Shown here piece after piece: positions 33,277 through 43,877 of a stretch of 53,552 nucleotides of DNA. A program made the position numbers and the translations under genes. The stretch lies in contig NZ_GG770553.1 in the NCBI RefSeq assembly GCF_000164135.1, positions 1,944,467-1,998,018 of the forward strand, in the 5' to 3' direction. Under the pieces are notes generated by a model that ran no database searches, was not told where the DNA came from, and saw nothing but the letters and a program-made list of their open reading frames with translations. This stretch comes from Mycobacterium parascrofulaceum ATCC BAA-614. GTDB taxonomy: Bacteria; Actinomycetota; Actinomycetes; Mycobacteriales; Mycobacteriaceae. Position 1 is the first letter of the stretch; each line of letters starts with the position of its first letter.

Positions 33277-33607
33277 CAATCCGAGTGTAGGACGGCCGCC
33301 GCGCGAAGATCCGGGACGTCGCGGCACGATCGTCGGCGCGTGTCGCGAAACCTGTTGGATGCCAGCACCTTACGTGCGCGCCGGGTCGACGGAAGATAAT
33401 TCGCGCGATGGTAATGCGGCGCTGCCCGGGTGGGTTGCGCTTCGTTATCTGGCCTTTACACTTCGTTTGGTGGGTTGACACATCGAACTCATATCTTGAA
33501 CGCTCGAACGAGCGAGGCGTGGCCCTCGGGGTGGAGTCTGCCCGGATTCGCTTGGACGACGCATGGCGCCACGCCGTACGGGGGCCGGACCTTCGAAAGG
33601 GGGGCTG
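33277..33607. other. 331-bp intergenic region between divergent genes; regulatory features only
   Basis: No gene is supported here. It contains a relatively AT-rich part (33410-33500) with TTGACA at 33475-33480 but no matching -10. It also has a perfect 14-bp palindrome CGCTCGAACGAGCG at 33501-33514 that could fold as a 5-bp stem with a GAAC loop. The good ribosome site AAAGGGGGG ends just before ATG 33608. Confidence 0.6.
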
Positions 33608-34315
33608 ATGCAAAACGGCACTACGGTGGTGATCAGCCAGCTCGCGGAGCTGGTGTCCAGCATGGAGCGCGCGGAGATCGACACCGCGGCGGGGCTCAAC
33701 GAGCTCATCGGCAACGGCGTCCTGCACGTGGTGGGCAGCCAGTACGCGGGCATCACCATGGCCGAGCGGACCAGGGCGGTCTTCAACGTCGCCGCCACGC
33801 ATCGCTACCCGGTCCTGTTGGACGAGATCCAGAACCGGTACGCCGAGGGGCCGTGCGTGGAGGCGGCCTGGCGCCACCACGTGATGCACGTCGAGGATCT
33901 CGCCGTCGAAAAGCGGTGGCCGCGCTACCGGCGGTACGCGCTCGAGCAGACCCCGATCCGATCCATCCTGTCCTACGAGTTGTTCGTGGACCACGGCAGC
34001 ATGGCGGCGCTCAACTTCTACGCCGACTCCCCGCACGCTTTCTCCGACGACTCGGTGGAGCTCGGCGCCGTCTACGCCACGCACATCGCGCTGGCGTGGT
34101 CGATGCTGCGCCGCCAGGACCAATTCCGCAGCGCCCTGGCGTCGCGCGACATGATCGGTCAGGCCAAGGGAATCATCATGGAGCGCTTCAACCTCGACGC
34201 CGTCGAGGCCTTCGAACTGCTCACCCGGCTCTCGCAGAAGTCCAACACCAGACTCATCGACATCGCGAAATCGCTGATCGACAGCGAGCATCCGCTCAAG
34301 CGCCGGAACCGCTGA
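33608..34315 (+). CDS. GAF-ANTAR regulator
   Basis: The 235-residue protein has a GAF domain (~10-160; YAGITMAERTRAVFNVAATH, PCVEAAWRHHVMHVEDLA, SILSYELFVDHGSMAALNFY) and a C-terminal ANTAR domain (DMIGQAKGIIMERFNLDAVE, AFELLTRLSQKSNTRLIDIA). It is predicted to be a signal-responsive RNA-binding antiterminator, as for mycobacterial ANTAR proteins described in rRNA/lipid-mRNA binding studies. AAAGGGGGG precedes ATG 33608. It is probably monocistronic or co-transcribed with the alcohol dehydrogenase 42 bp downstream. Confidence 0.88.
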   Translation: MQNGTTVVISQLAELVSSMERAEIDTAAGLNELIGNGVLHVVGSQYAGITMAERTRAVFNVAATHRYPVLLDEIQNRYAEGPCVEAAWRHHVMHVEDLAVEKRWPRYRRYALEQTPIRSILSYELFVDHGSMAALNFYADSPHAFSDDSVELGAVYATHIALAWSMLRRQDQFRSALASRDMIGQAKGIIMERFNLDAVEAFELLTRLSQKSNTRLIDIAKSLIDSEHPLKRRNR

Positions 34316-34357
34316 CCCCGCACCGGGCCGCCAAGTTTCGGACGCCGCCAGGCGGGT

Positions 34358-35551
34358 ATGTCGCTGCACATGAAGGCAGTCACGTGGCACGGCAAGCGCG
34401 ACGTTCGGGTTGAGTCGGTTCCCGACCCGAAGATCGAGAAGCCCACCGACGCCATCATCGAAGTCACGTCGACCAACATCTGCGGCTCCGATCTGCACCT
34501 CTACGAGATCCTCGGGGCCTTCATGAAACCCGGCGACATCCTCGGGCACGAACCCATGGGGATCGTCCGCGAGGTGGGCGGCGAAACGGGCGACCTGCGG
34601 GTCGGTGACCGGGTCGTGATCCCATTCCAAATCTCTTGCGGCAGTTGCTATATGTGCGACAGGCAGCTCTACACCCAGTGTGAGACCACCCAGGTGCGCG
34701 AGCAGGGCATGGGCGCGGCGCTGTTCGGCTACTCGGAGCTCTACGGCGAGGTCCCCGGCGGGCAGGCCGAGTTGCTGCGGGTGCCCCAGGCGCAGTTCAC
34801 CCACATCAAAGCCCCTGTGGGGCCGCCTGATTCGCGGTTCGTCTACCTGTCCGACGTGCTGCCGACGGCCTGGCAGGCGGTGGCCTACGCCGACATCCCG
34901 GACGGCGGCACGGTGACCGTGCTCGGCCTGGGCCCCATCGGCGACATGGCCGCGCGGATCGCGCACCACCTCGGCCACCGGGTGATCGGCGTCGACCTGG
35001 TGGGCGAACGCCTGGCCCGCGCCGCGCAGCGCGGCATCCACACCGTCGACCTGGGGCGGCTCGATTCCTCGCTGGGGGACGCGATCCGGGACCTGACCGA
35101 CGGGCGGGGCTCCGATTCGGTGATCGACGCGGTCGGCATGGAGGCGCACGGCTCCCCGGGGGCCAGGCTGGCCCAGCAGGCCACCGGCATGTTGCCCGAC
35201 TTCATCGGCAAGCGGCTCATGCAGACCGCCGGGGTGGACCGGCTGAGCGCGCTGTACTCGGCCATCGACATCGTGCGCCGGGGCGGGACGATATCGCTGA
35301 TCGGGGTGTACGGCGGGATGGCCGACCCGCTGCCGATGCTCACGCTTTTCGACAAGCAGGTGACCCTGCGGATGGGTCAGGCGAACGTGAAGAGGTGGGT
35401 GGACGACATCATGCCGCTGCTCACCGACGACGACCCGCTCGGCGTCGACACCTTCGCCTCCCACGTGTTGCCGCTCGATGCGGCCCCGCACGCCTACGAG
35501 ATCTTCCAGAAGAAGCAGGACGGCGCGGTAAAGGTCATGTTACGGCCTTGA
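34358..35551 (+). CDS. Zinc-dependent alcohol/formaldehyde dehydrogenase-like enzyme
   Basis: The 397-residue MDR-family enzyme has catalytic-zinc ligands in NICGSDLHLY and ILGHEPMGIV, and a structural-zinc lobe with the spaced cysteines of CGSCYMCDRQLYTQC. The NAD fold GLGPIGDMAARIAHHLGHRV follows. The long insertion near residues 262-300 (GSPGARLAQQATGMLPDFIG) places it in the glutathione-independent formaldehyde-dismutase/dehydrogenase-like subgroup. The substrate is uncertain. ATG 34358 follows AGGCGGG; ATG 34370 is the alternative. Confidence 0.88.
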   Translation: MSLHMKAVTWHGKRDVRVESVPDPKIEKPTDAIIEVTSTNICGSDLHLYEILGAFMKPGDILGHEPMGIVREVGGETGDLRVGDRVVIPFQISCGSCYMCDRQLYTQCETTQVREQGMGAALFGYSELYGEVPGGQAELLRVPQAQFTHIKAPVGPPDSRFVYLSDVLPTAWQAVAYADIPDGGTVTVLGLGPIGDMAARIAHHLGHRVIGVDLVGERLARAAQRGIHTVDLGRLDSSLGDAIRDLTDGRGSDSVIDAVGMEAHGSPGARLAQQATGMLPDFIGKRLMQTAGVDRLSALYSAIDIVRRGGTISLIGVYGGMADPLPMLTLFDKQVTLRMGQANVKRWVDDIMPLLTDDDPLGVDTFASHVLPLDAAPHAYEIFQKKQDGAVKVMLRP

Positions 35552-35620
35552 AAACCGCTGTGTAGCAAGGCTTCCTGCGCGGCCGTTTGAGGGTTGGGCC
35601 CGCAGGGTATTGAATGCGCC

Positions 35621-37771
<2,151 letters not shown>

Positions 37772-37774
37772 CGA

Positions 37775-37793
37775 GCCGGGCGAGCCGCCCGGC
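37775..37793 (+). terminator. Hairpin after glgX
   Basis: GCCGGGC-GAGCC-GCCCGGC has a perfect 7-bp stem beginning 4 bp after the glgX stop. It has no T-tract, as is common for mycobacterial terminators. Confidence 0.5.
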
Positions 37794-37839
37794 GGCGCGA
37801 CCGGTGCGCCGCATCGCGCGCCGCGCCGGTTACCCCGCG

Positions 37840-37881
37840 CCAGTTACCTTGCGCCCCAAGATTGATGACCTTGTGCCCCAG
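37840..37881 (+). promoter_or_regulatory. Tandem weak DosR-like boxes upstream of the diguanylate cyclase
   Basis: CCAGTTACCTTGCGCCCCAA (37840-37859) and TTGATGACCTTGTGCCCCAG (37862-37881) share ACCTTGxGCCCCA and are exactly 22 bp apart, like the stronger pairs elsewhere. The left GGG half is weak. The second box ends 62 bp before ATG 37944. Confidence 0.45.
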
Positions 37882-37943
37882 TGACCGGCCGACCTTCGGC
37901 GCATACTGTCCGTTGCGCAGCCCGGGGGAGGAAGGGGTCGCCG

Positions 37944-39698
37944 ATGCCGAGGCCGAGCCCCGAGGCCTGCCTGAACGACGTGGCCTGGGTCCGACGGGCC
38001 GCCATGCTGGTGGTTTTCGCCCTCGCCGCCGCGACGTGGGTGGGCTGGGCGTCCGGCATCGACCGGCTGACCCGGATCAATGCGAGCTGGCCGCAGGTGA
38101 TGCCGTGGACCGCGCTGTGGCTGGGGGCGCTGAGCACGGCGATCCTCGTGCAGTCCGGCCACCCGTCGCGGGGCCGGGTGTGGGCCGGGCGCGGCCTGGC
38201 CGTGGTGGTGGGTGCCCTCGCCGCCATCACCCTGCTGGAGTACGCCGCCGGTGGGCGCTCGACCGGCCTGGACGTGATGTGGTTCGGCGACGCGGTGCGC
38301 ACCGCGCAGCAGACCTGGCCGGGCCGTCCGAGCCCGCAGACGGCGGTGTCCGCCGTGTTCCTCGCGGCCGCCGCGGCGCTGATCCGGGTGGACCGCGGGA
38401 CCCGGGTGATCTGGCCCGCCTGCATGGCGGCCGGCGGGGCCGTCCCGTTCGTCACGGTGGGGGCCTACCTGTTCAACGCGTTGGCGTTGGTGGGCTACTC
38501 GCCGTCGACCGGCCAGGCGATCATGACGGCGGTGGCGCTGCTGCTGCTCGCCGCCGCGACGTCGCTGACGCGCCCCGACCGGTTCCCGGTCGCCTGGCTG
38601 CTCGCCCGTCCCGACCGCAAGTCGCTGCTTCGGTTGGCGGCCACCCTCGCCGGCTTCCCGGTGGTGGTCGCGCTGGCGCGGCCGGTCTTCCTGCGGCTCG
38701 GTCTGGGCCAGCAAGCAGAGTGGACCTTCTCGATAATGCTGGGCACCGCCATCGTCGGGGCGATCACGTTCTTCTTCATCCAGCGCGAGCAGAAACTGTT
38801 GATAGAGAAGGAGCTGGTCAGCAAGGAGCGCGCCGAAGCCGAGGCGCGTTATCGCCTCATCGCCGACAACGCCGTCGACATCATCGTGCACCTGCGCGAC
38901 GGCGAGATCGCGTGGGTCTCGCCGTCGGTGGAGGCCGCGCTGGGCCGGCCGCCGGGGGGCTGGGACGCCTCGGATTTCGACCACCACATCCATCCGGAGG
39001 ACGCGCGGGCGGTCGTCGCCGCGCTGCGCAGGGTCGCCGCCGGCGAAGCGGTCCTGCAACGGTTCCGGGTCCGGGCGGCCGACGGCACGTACCACTGGGT
39101 CGAGGGCCACGGGAAACCCTACGTCGACGCCGACGGCAACACCGACGGGATGATCGCCGCGGTGCGCATGGTCGACGATCAGGTGAAGGCGGAGCAGCGA
39201 CTGGAACGGTTGGCCACGTTCGACACCCTGACGGGCCTGGTCAACCGGGCCGAGGCCATGGGCCGGCTCGCCGCCGCGCTGGAGCAACCGCAACCCGCCG
39301 GAACGTGTCTCGGCGTGTTGTTCTGCGACGTCGACCAGTTCAAGGAGATCAACGACACCTGGGGACACGGGACCGGCGACCTCGTCCTGGCCACCCTGGC
39401 CGCGCGGATCCGGGAAAGCGTCCGCCGGGGGGACACCGTCGGCCGGACCGGAGGCGACGAGATTCTCGTCCTGCTGCCCGGCGTCGGCAGCATCGATGAG
39501 GTCACCCAGATCGCGGAGAAGATCCGCTGTCGTGCCGCCGAGCCCATCGACGTGGCCGGCGAGGCGCTGCACGCCACCCTGAGCATCGGCGCCACGGTGG
39601 CCGTTCCCGGCGACTCCGTCGACACCATCACCGCCCGGGCGGACGCGGCCATGTACCGGGCCAAGTTGGGCGATAAGAACACCGTCGTCCGGAATTAG
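37944..39698 (+). CDS. Membrane diguanylate cyclase with PAS domain
   Basis: The 584-residue protein has a hydrophobic N-terminal half with about eight membrane segments (~residues 16-285, e.g. AAMLVVFALAAATWVGWASG), a short coiled coil, a PAS domain (~305-425; YRLIADNAVDIIVHLRDGEI) and a GGDEF domain (~435-584). The catalytic signature reads GGDEI (503-507), and DVDQFKEINDTWGHGTGD holds the Mg/GTP-binding residues, so the site looks active. It would make c-di-GMP in response to a PAS or membrane signal. No EAL domain is attached. A GGGGGAGGAAGGGG site precedes ATG 37944. Confidence 0.9.
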   Translation: MPRPSPEACLNDVAWVRRAAMLVVFALAAATWVGWASGIDRLTRINASWPQVMPWTALWLGALSTAILVQSGHPSRGRVWAGRGLAVVVGALAAITLLEYAAGGRSTGLDVMWFGDAVRTAQQTWPGRPSPQTAVSAVFLAAAAALIRVDRGTRVIWPACMAAGGAVPFVTVGAYLFNALALVGYSPSTGQAIMTAVALLLLAAATSLTRPDRFPVAWLLARPDRKSLLRLAATLAGFPVVVALARPVFLRLGLGQQAEWTFSIMLGTAIVGAITFFFIQREQKLLIEKELVSKERAEAEARYRLIADNAVDIIVHLRDGEIAWVSPSVEAALGRPPGGWDASDFDHHIHPEDARAVVAALRRVAAGEAVLQRFRVRAADGTYHWVEGHGKPYVDADGNTDGMIAAVRMVDDQVKAEQRLERLATFDTLTGLVNRAEAMGRLAAALEQPQPAGTCLGVLFCDVDQFKEINDTWGHGTGDLVLATLAARIRESVRRGDTVGRTGGDEILVLLPGVGSIDEVTQIAEKIRCRAAEPIDVAGEALHATLSIGATVAVPGDSVDTITARADAAMYRAKLGDKNTVVRN

Positions 39699-39776
39699 GC
39701 GGCCGGTCATCGCCCTGCGCCGGGGGACATCGGGTAGGTTTTTGCCCACGGCAGCTCGTTACAAGAGAGGGCAAAT

Positions 39777-40562
39777 ATGTCAAGGACAGTCGTGGTGGGC
39801 GCCTCGAGCGGGCTCGGTCGCTGCATCGGTGTCGGCCTGGCCCAGCGCGGCGACCAGGTCGCGCTGCTGGCCCGGCGCCGCGAACGCATCGAGGCGGCGG
39901 CCAAGGAGGCCGGCCCGGGCGCGATGGCCATCGAATGTGACGTCACCGACGAGGCGTCGTGCCGGTCGGCGATCGCCGCCGCCGCCGACGCCCTGGGCGG
40001 CATCGACAACGTCGTCTACACCCCCGCCGTCGGGCCCCTGGTCCGCATGGTCGACACCGACGCGGCCACGTGGCGGCGCATCTTCGACACCAACGTCATC
40101 GGCGCGGCGCTGGTGACGGCGGCGGCGGTGCCCCACCTGACGGTGTCGGCGGGCAAGGCGGTCTATCTGTCGTCCGACGCGGGCACGTTCGGGCCGCCGT
40201 GGCCGGGCCTGGGCGCGTACGGCGTCAGCAAGGCGGCGCTCGAGCGGATGGTCGACGCGTGGCGGGCCGAACACCCCGATATCGGTTTCACCACCTTCAT
40301 CGTCGGGGAGTGCCCGGGTGGCGAGGGCGACGCGGCGACGGGGATGAACGCCGGCTGGGACATGGACCTCGCGATGAAGGCCGTCCCGCTGTGGGCCTCC
40401 CGCGGCTGCATGCCCGGCAAGCTGATGCCCGTCGAGGACCTGATCGACGTGGTGCACACCATCCTGCGGACCAACGCCGCGACCTCGATGCCGGTGGTGG
40501 TGGCAAGGGGCGCGCCGGCCAGCCCGGCGGCGTTCGCGGATTCCGTGCCGGCGCAGTCCTAG
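39777..40562 (+). CDS. Short-chain dehydrogenase/reductase
   Basis: The 261-residue SDR has the cofactor motif VVVGASSGLGRCIG at the N-terminus, an NxxN-type FDTNVIG, and the catalytic YGVSK (Tyr-x3-Lys) in GLGAYGVSKAALERMVD. The active-site Ser is less clear (VYLSSDAGTFGP). An acidic residue after beta-2 is absent (LLARRRER), suggesting NADP(H). The substrate is unknown. AGAGAGGG precedes ATG 39777. The gene is convergent with an aldo-keto reductase across a terminator palindrome. Confidence 0.88.
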   Translation: MSRTVVVGASSGLGRCIGVGLAQRGDQVALLARRRERIEAAAKEAGPGAMAIECDVTDEASCRSAIAAAADALGGIDNVVYTPAVGPLVRMVDTDAATWRRIFDTNVIGAALVTAAAVPHLTVSAGKAVYLSSDAGTFGPPWPGLGAYGVSKAALERMVDAWRAEHPDIGFTTFIVGECPGGEGDAATGMNAGWDMDLAMKAVPLWASRGCMPGKLMPVEDLIDVVHTILRTNAATSMPVVVARGAPASPAAFADSVPAQS

Positions 40563-40563
40563 C

Positions 40564-40582
40564 CCCGCTGCGGCGCAGCGGG
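40564..40582 (+). terminator. Hairpin after the SDR gene
   Basis: CCCGCTG-CGGCG-CAGCGGG forms a 7-bp stem immediately after the SDR stop codon and upstream of the larger palindrome. Confidence 0.45.
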
Positions 40583-40584
40583 TC

Positions 40585-40651
40585 TGCGCCGAGATTGCCG
40601 TGGTGGCTGTTGTCGACGGCCGGCCACAGCCCTAACGGCAATCTCGGCGCA
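40585..40651. terminator. 17-bp-arm palindrome between convergent genes
   Basis: TGCGCCGAGATTGCCGT (40585-40601) and ACGGCAATCTCGGCGCA (40635-40651) are perfect inverted repeats. The inner spacer can pair further (GGCTGT with ACAGCC). The element matches the one at 25476-25533 in arms and position, so it is probably a bidirectional terminator or repeated element. Confidence 0.7.
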
Positions 40652-40654
40652 AAA

Positions 40655-41623
40655 CTAGCGGCCCAGCTTCTCGCGGACCAGGTCGGTCAGGAAACGCCCG
40701 GCCGAGGCGGGGCGGAAGGCGCGGGCCGCGCCGGTCAGCGCCTCGCGGGCGTCCGGGGGCAGCTCGATGTCGGCCGCGGCGACGTTGAACTCGAGCTGCT
40801 CGACGCTGGACGCGCCCGGGATGGCGACGACGCCCGGATAACTGATCAGCCAGGCCAGCGCCACCTGAGCCGGCTGGGCGCCGACCGTGGTCGCCACGTC
40901 GCGCAGCGTCTGCAGCAGCGGCTCGACGCGGCGCAGGTTCTCGGTGCCGAACAGCGAATTGAGCGCCCGGATGCCGCCGGGGCGGTTGCCCAGGCCGTAC
41001 TTGCCGCCCAACAGCCCCTGCTCGAGCGGGCTGTAGGCGATCACGATGCGGTTCTCCCGCTCGGCGAAGGGCACCAGGTCCTCCAGCGGCCCGGCGTGGG
41101 CCAGCGAGAAGTGCACCTGGTTGCTGACCACCGGACGCCCGAGCGCGGCGTCGGCCTTCCGCCACCGCGCCAGCGAGTAGTTGGAGACGCCGACCGCGCC
41201 GATCCTGCCGCTGTCGAGCAGGTCGCGCATGCCGGGCATGATCACCGTGTCGGGGACCACCGGGTTGGACTGATGAATCTGGTAGAGCGGGATGCGGTCG
41301 AGGCCCAGCCGCCGCGCGCTGGCCCGCGCGCGCTGCTTGACCACGGCGGGCAACGGCGCGACCGGCATGATCTTGCTGGCCACGACGACGTCGGCGCGCT
41401 CGTCGCCGAGCGCCTCGCCGAGGATCCGTTCGCTCTTGCCCAGGCCGTACACCTCGGCGGTGTCGAACAGCGTCACCCCCAGGGCGCGGGCGCGGCGCAC
41501 GATGTCGCGCGCGGCGCCGGAGGCGTAGTCCTCCCCGTAACCCCACTCGCGTGACCCGAATTGCCAGGTGCCCAAGCCGATCCGGCTGACCCGGCCCACC
41601 CCGTCGACGTCGACATACTTCAT
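40655..41623 (-). CDS. Aldo-keto reductase
   Basis: The 322-residue AKR-superfamily (beta/alpha)8 oxidoreductase has the catalytic tetrad context: FDTAEVYGLGKSERILGEAL (Asp, Tyr), VVASKIMPV (Lys) and LYQIHQSNPV (His). The NADPH-binding C-terminal part includes VAIPGASSVEQLEFN. It resembles the AKR11/12-type bacterial enzymes; the substrate is unknown. ATG 41623 is chosen because GGGTGGGG precedes it and the conserved sequence starts there. GTG 41632 is possible. It follows the PknH-sensor-like gene by 10 bp. Confidence 0.9.
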   Translation of the reverse strand: MKYVDVDGVGRVSRIGLGTWQFGSREWGYGEDYASGAARDIVRRARALGVTLFDTAEVYGLGKSERILGEALGDERADVVVASKIMPVAPLPAVVKQRARASARRLGLDRIPLYQIHQSNPVVPDTVIMPGMRDLLDSGRIGAVGVSNYSLARWRKADAALGRPVVSNQVHFSLAHAGPLEDLVPFAERENRIVIAYSPLEQGLLGGKYGLGNRPGGIRALNSLFGTENLRRVEPLLQTLRDVATTVGAQPAQVALAWLISYPGVVAIPGASSVEQLEFNVAAADIELPPDAREALTGAARAFRPASAGRFLTDLVREKLGR

Positions 41624-41633
41624 GAGCCCCACC

Positions 41634-42632
41634 CTAGCCAGGGATCTTGCCGAGCACGTAGGTGGCGATGCCCACCCCGGCCAGCCGCGGCTGGCTGCTG
41701 TCCGTCGTGCCGCTACAGGAGACCATCAGGTCGACGATCACGTTGGCCTTGGCCGCGAGCGCCCGGGCCGAGCGGATCTGCCGACCCTTGGGCGCCAGGT
41801 CCAGCGTGGTGATGCCGTTGCCGGCGTCGGCGGGCTCGCCCACCGCGAACGGGAGCGCCTCGCCGTTGGGCGGCGTCAGCGTCACGGTCGAACCGCCGCA
41901 TTGGCGCCATCCCGACAGCAACTCCGCCAGCTGGGACTGCGCCGCCGCCGGGTCGCGAAACGCCACGACCGCCTGGATGACCTGGGTGGACTTGAGGAAG
42001 GTGTGCGAGTCGCGGAACTCCGCCGCGCGGTAGCCGGCGACGTCGCCGGTGTAGGCGTCCGGCGTTCCGGGGGCGACGCTGCCCCAGCACTCCGGGCGGT
42101 CGATGGCGCCTTCCGCGCTGGATCGGCCCGGGTTGTTCCATGTCTGGCCGGCCTCCAGGTTCTGGTCGGTGGTGATGGTCTTCAGGGCGTCGGCGCCCGG
42201 CAGCAGCGCGGCCAGGGCGTCGGGCGCGACCGGGCCCGGGGACGTCGGGGGTGCCGCGCTCGCGGACGTGGTGGCCGGCGCAGCGGTCCGGGGGGACGGG
42301 GCCGCGCCCAGGCCAGCCCACGCGACCAGCGCGACGACGGCGACGGCGATGAAGCTGTACGACAGCGCCACTCCCGCGCGGGCGCGGTCCCGGCCGAGCT
42401 CGCCGGTGCGGCGGATCTGCGCCAGCCCGGCGTGCCCCAGGATCGCCCCGACGGGCGCGAACACGAACGCGAACACCAGCGACAACGTCGCCAGCACATT
42501 GACGGGCGGCCGGTACGGCGCGGGCGGCGGCGCGGGGGCGGGCGGTGGTATCGGGGGCGGTTCTGGTGGCACCCGGCCAAGCGGGTCATAGGTGTAGGGG
42601 TTCTGCCAATACCGGTCCTGCGGGTCGGTCAC
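41634..42632 (-). CDS. DUF4190 membrane protein with PknH-sensor-like extracytoplasmic domain
   Basis: The 332-residue protein starts with a Pro-rich cytoplasmic segment. A DUF4190 double hydrophobic region follows (~45-72 VLATLSLVFAFVFAPVGAIL and ~95-115 FIAVAVVALVAWAG), then an Ala/Pro/Thr linker. The extracytoplasmic domain (~135-332) has the spaced Cys and Trp pattern of the PknH C-terminal sensor (ECWGSVAP, GWRQCGGSTVTL, VSCSGTTDSSQPRLAGVGI). It probably senses a cell-wall ligand; no kinase domain is present. GTG 42632 has a GGAGG site. Confidence 0.83.
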   Translation of the reverse strand: MTDPQDRYWQNPYTYDPLGRVPPEPPPIPPPAPAPPPAPYRPPVNVLATLSLVFAFVFAPVGAILGHAGLAQIRRTGELGRDRARAGVALSYSFIAVAVVALVAWAGLGAAPSPRTAAPATTSASAAPPTSPGPVAPDALAALLPGADALKTITTDQNLEAGQTWNNPGRSSAEGAIDRPECWGSVAPGTPDAYTGDVAGYRAAEFRDSHTFLKSTQVIQAVVAFRDPAAAQSQLAELLSGWRQCGGSTVTLTPPNGEALPFAVGEPADAGNGITTLDLAPKGRQIRSARALAAKANVIVDLMVSCSGTTDSSQPRLAGVGIATYVLGKIPG

Positions 42633-42691
42633 GCCAGCGCCTCCTTACCGGCCGCACCTGCCCGCAATGTAGCCGACGATCCGGCGCGGCG

Positions 42692-43729
42692 TCACAGCCG
42701 CGGTTTGGCGACGCTGACCACGTCGGGCACGCCCGCCAGGGTCAGGTAGACCCGATGGGGCCCGATCGCCATGCCCGACAGGGGCGCCGACCGGGCCGCC
42801 GGTGGCAGTCCCGCCCGGTAGCCGATGACGCGGATCACCGGGATCGTCTTCCCCGGGAAGCCGATGACGCTCTCGGTCTCGAGCACCGCCACCTCGTGGT
42901 CGGTGGCGGCGTAGATCCGGGTGTCGTCGGTGCCGAGCTCGCGGATCGCGGACGGCAGCCGCGTGCTGGCCAGCACGGTGAGGCCCGTGCCGCCGCGGCG
43001 CGAGTCCACCGCGTACAGCGTGCTGTCGTCGTGGCCGGCGACGTAGCTGCGGGTGACCGCCGTGCCGTCGCCCGCCGACACGGCGACGTTCATCCGCAGG
43101 GCGCCGCGCTCTTCGGCGGGGGACGACGGCCCTTTGTAATGGCGGATGCCCGACGGCGCATACGTGTGGTATTCGATCTCGCGGCCGCGGTTGGCGCCGT
43201 CGATCGTGTCGGCGGGCTCACCGGCGACCGGGGCCGTCGGGAGCTTCCGGAAGCCGTACTGGTCCACCGGGGTCACCGACGTTCCGTCCGACGACAGCGC
43301 GAGCAGGACGCGCATTCCGCCGTCTTCCGACAGGTACGCCGGGGCCGGGCCGGCACCGAAATCGCCGACCTGGCGCAGGGTTTGGAGGTCGACCTCGGCG
43401 ACCCGGCCGCGTTCGGGCTGCGGCACGAACACGATGCGATCGTCCTTCCGGCTGATCTGCAGGTTGCGGCCGACCGGCATGGGCGCCGAGAACCGGGTCT
43501 TGGCGTCCCCCGGGTGGTCACCGGCGGTCACCTCGGCCAGTCGGTGATCCCCGGTGAGCGCGACGAGGGCGTGCGTGCGGTACGACCACACGGGCTCGCG
43601 CAGGGGCGCGGCGACCGACCACACCATCACGTCGGGCGCGCTTTCCAACGATGCGCCCGGCGCTGCGCAGCCGGCCGTCACCATGAGCGCGGCGAAGACG
43701 ATTGCTCGACTGCGGACACCGGTGGCCAC
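42692..43729 (-). CDS. Putative lipoprotein with beta-propeller-like repeats
   Basis: The 345-residue protein has a lipoprotein signal peptide: basic start (VRSRAIVFAALMVTAGCAAP) with lipobox TAGC and cysteine C21. The mature part shows repeating beta-strand blocks (RIVFVPQPERGRVAEVDLQT, YLSEDGGMRVLLALSSDGTS, TRIYAATDHEVAVLETESV) suggestive of a WD40/YVTN-like propeller. It is predicted to sit on the outer face of the membrane. AAGGAGAA precedes GTG 43729. No specific function is evident. It is divergent from the hemerythrin gene. Confidence 0.8.
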   Translation of the reverse strand: MATGVRSRAIVFAALMVTAGCAAPGASLESAPDVMVWSVAAPLREPVWSYRTHALVALTGDHRLAEVTAGDHPGDAKTRFSAPMPVGRNLQISRKDDRIVFVPQPERGRVAEVDLQTLRQVGDFGAGPAPAYLSEDGGMRVLLALSSDGTSVTPVDQYGFRKLPTAPVAGEPADTIDGANRGREIEYHTYAPSGIRHYKGPSSPAEERGALRMNVAVSAGDGTAVTRSYVAGHDDSTLYAVDSRRGGTGLTVLASTRLPSAIRELGTDDTRIYAATDHEVAVLETESVIGFPGKTIPVIRVIGYRAGLPPAARSAPLSGMAIGPHRVYLTLAGVPDVVSVAKPRL

Positions 43730-43877
43730 AAGCGTTCTCCTTCTCGCGACGTGTTTCGCGACCCGGGTTGTGACTACCCACTGCCGGGCCGCCTACCCGT
43801 TTGGTCCCGCATTTCGTCGGGTAGCCGACAGGAGCGCGCAACAGCCCGCGCGCGAAACCAGAGATGGGAAGGACACC

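Noticed and set aside
33313..33332. GGGACGTCGCGGCAC in the gap before the GAF-ANTAR gene
   Set aside because: Only the left GGGAC half matches and the centre is GC-rich; about 8 of 14 core positions is near background for this genome.
33475..33497. TTGACA followed by TATCTT as a promoter of the GAF-ANTAR gene
   Set aside because: The two hexamers are only 11 bp apart, too close for a sigma-70 promoter, and no -10 is found at 16-18 bp.
39728..39747. GGGGGACATCGGGTAGG before the SDR gene as a DosR box
   Set aside because: The right CCC half is absent; only about 7 of 14 core positions match.
43792..43811. Possible DosR box before the hemerythrin gene (right half GGTCCCGCA)
   Set aside because: The left GGGAC half is missing and no 22-bp partner is present; a half-site is not enough to claim regulation.
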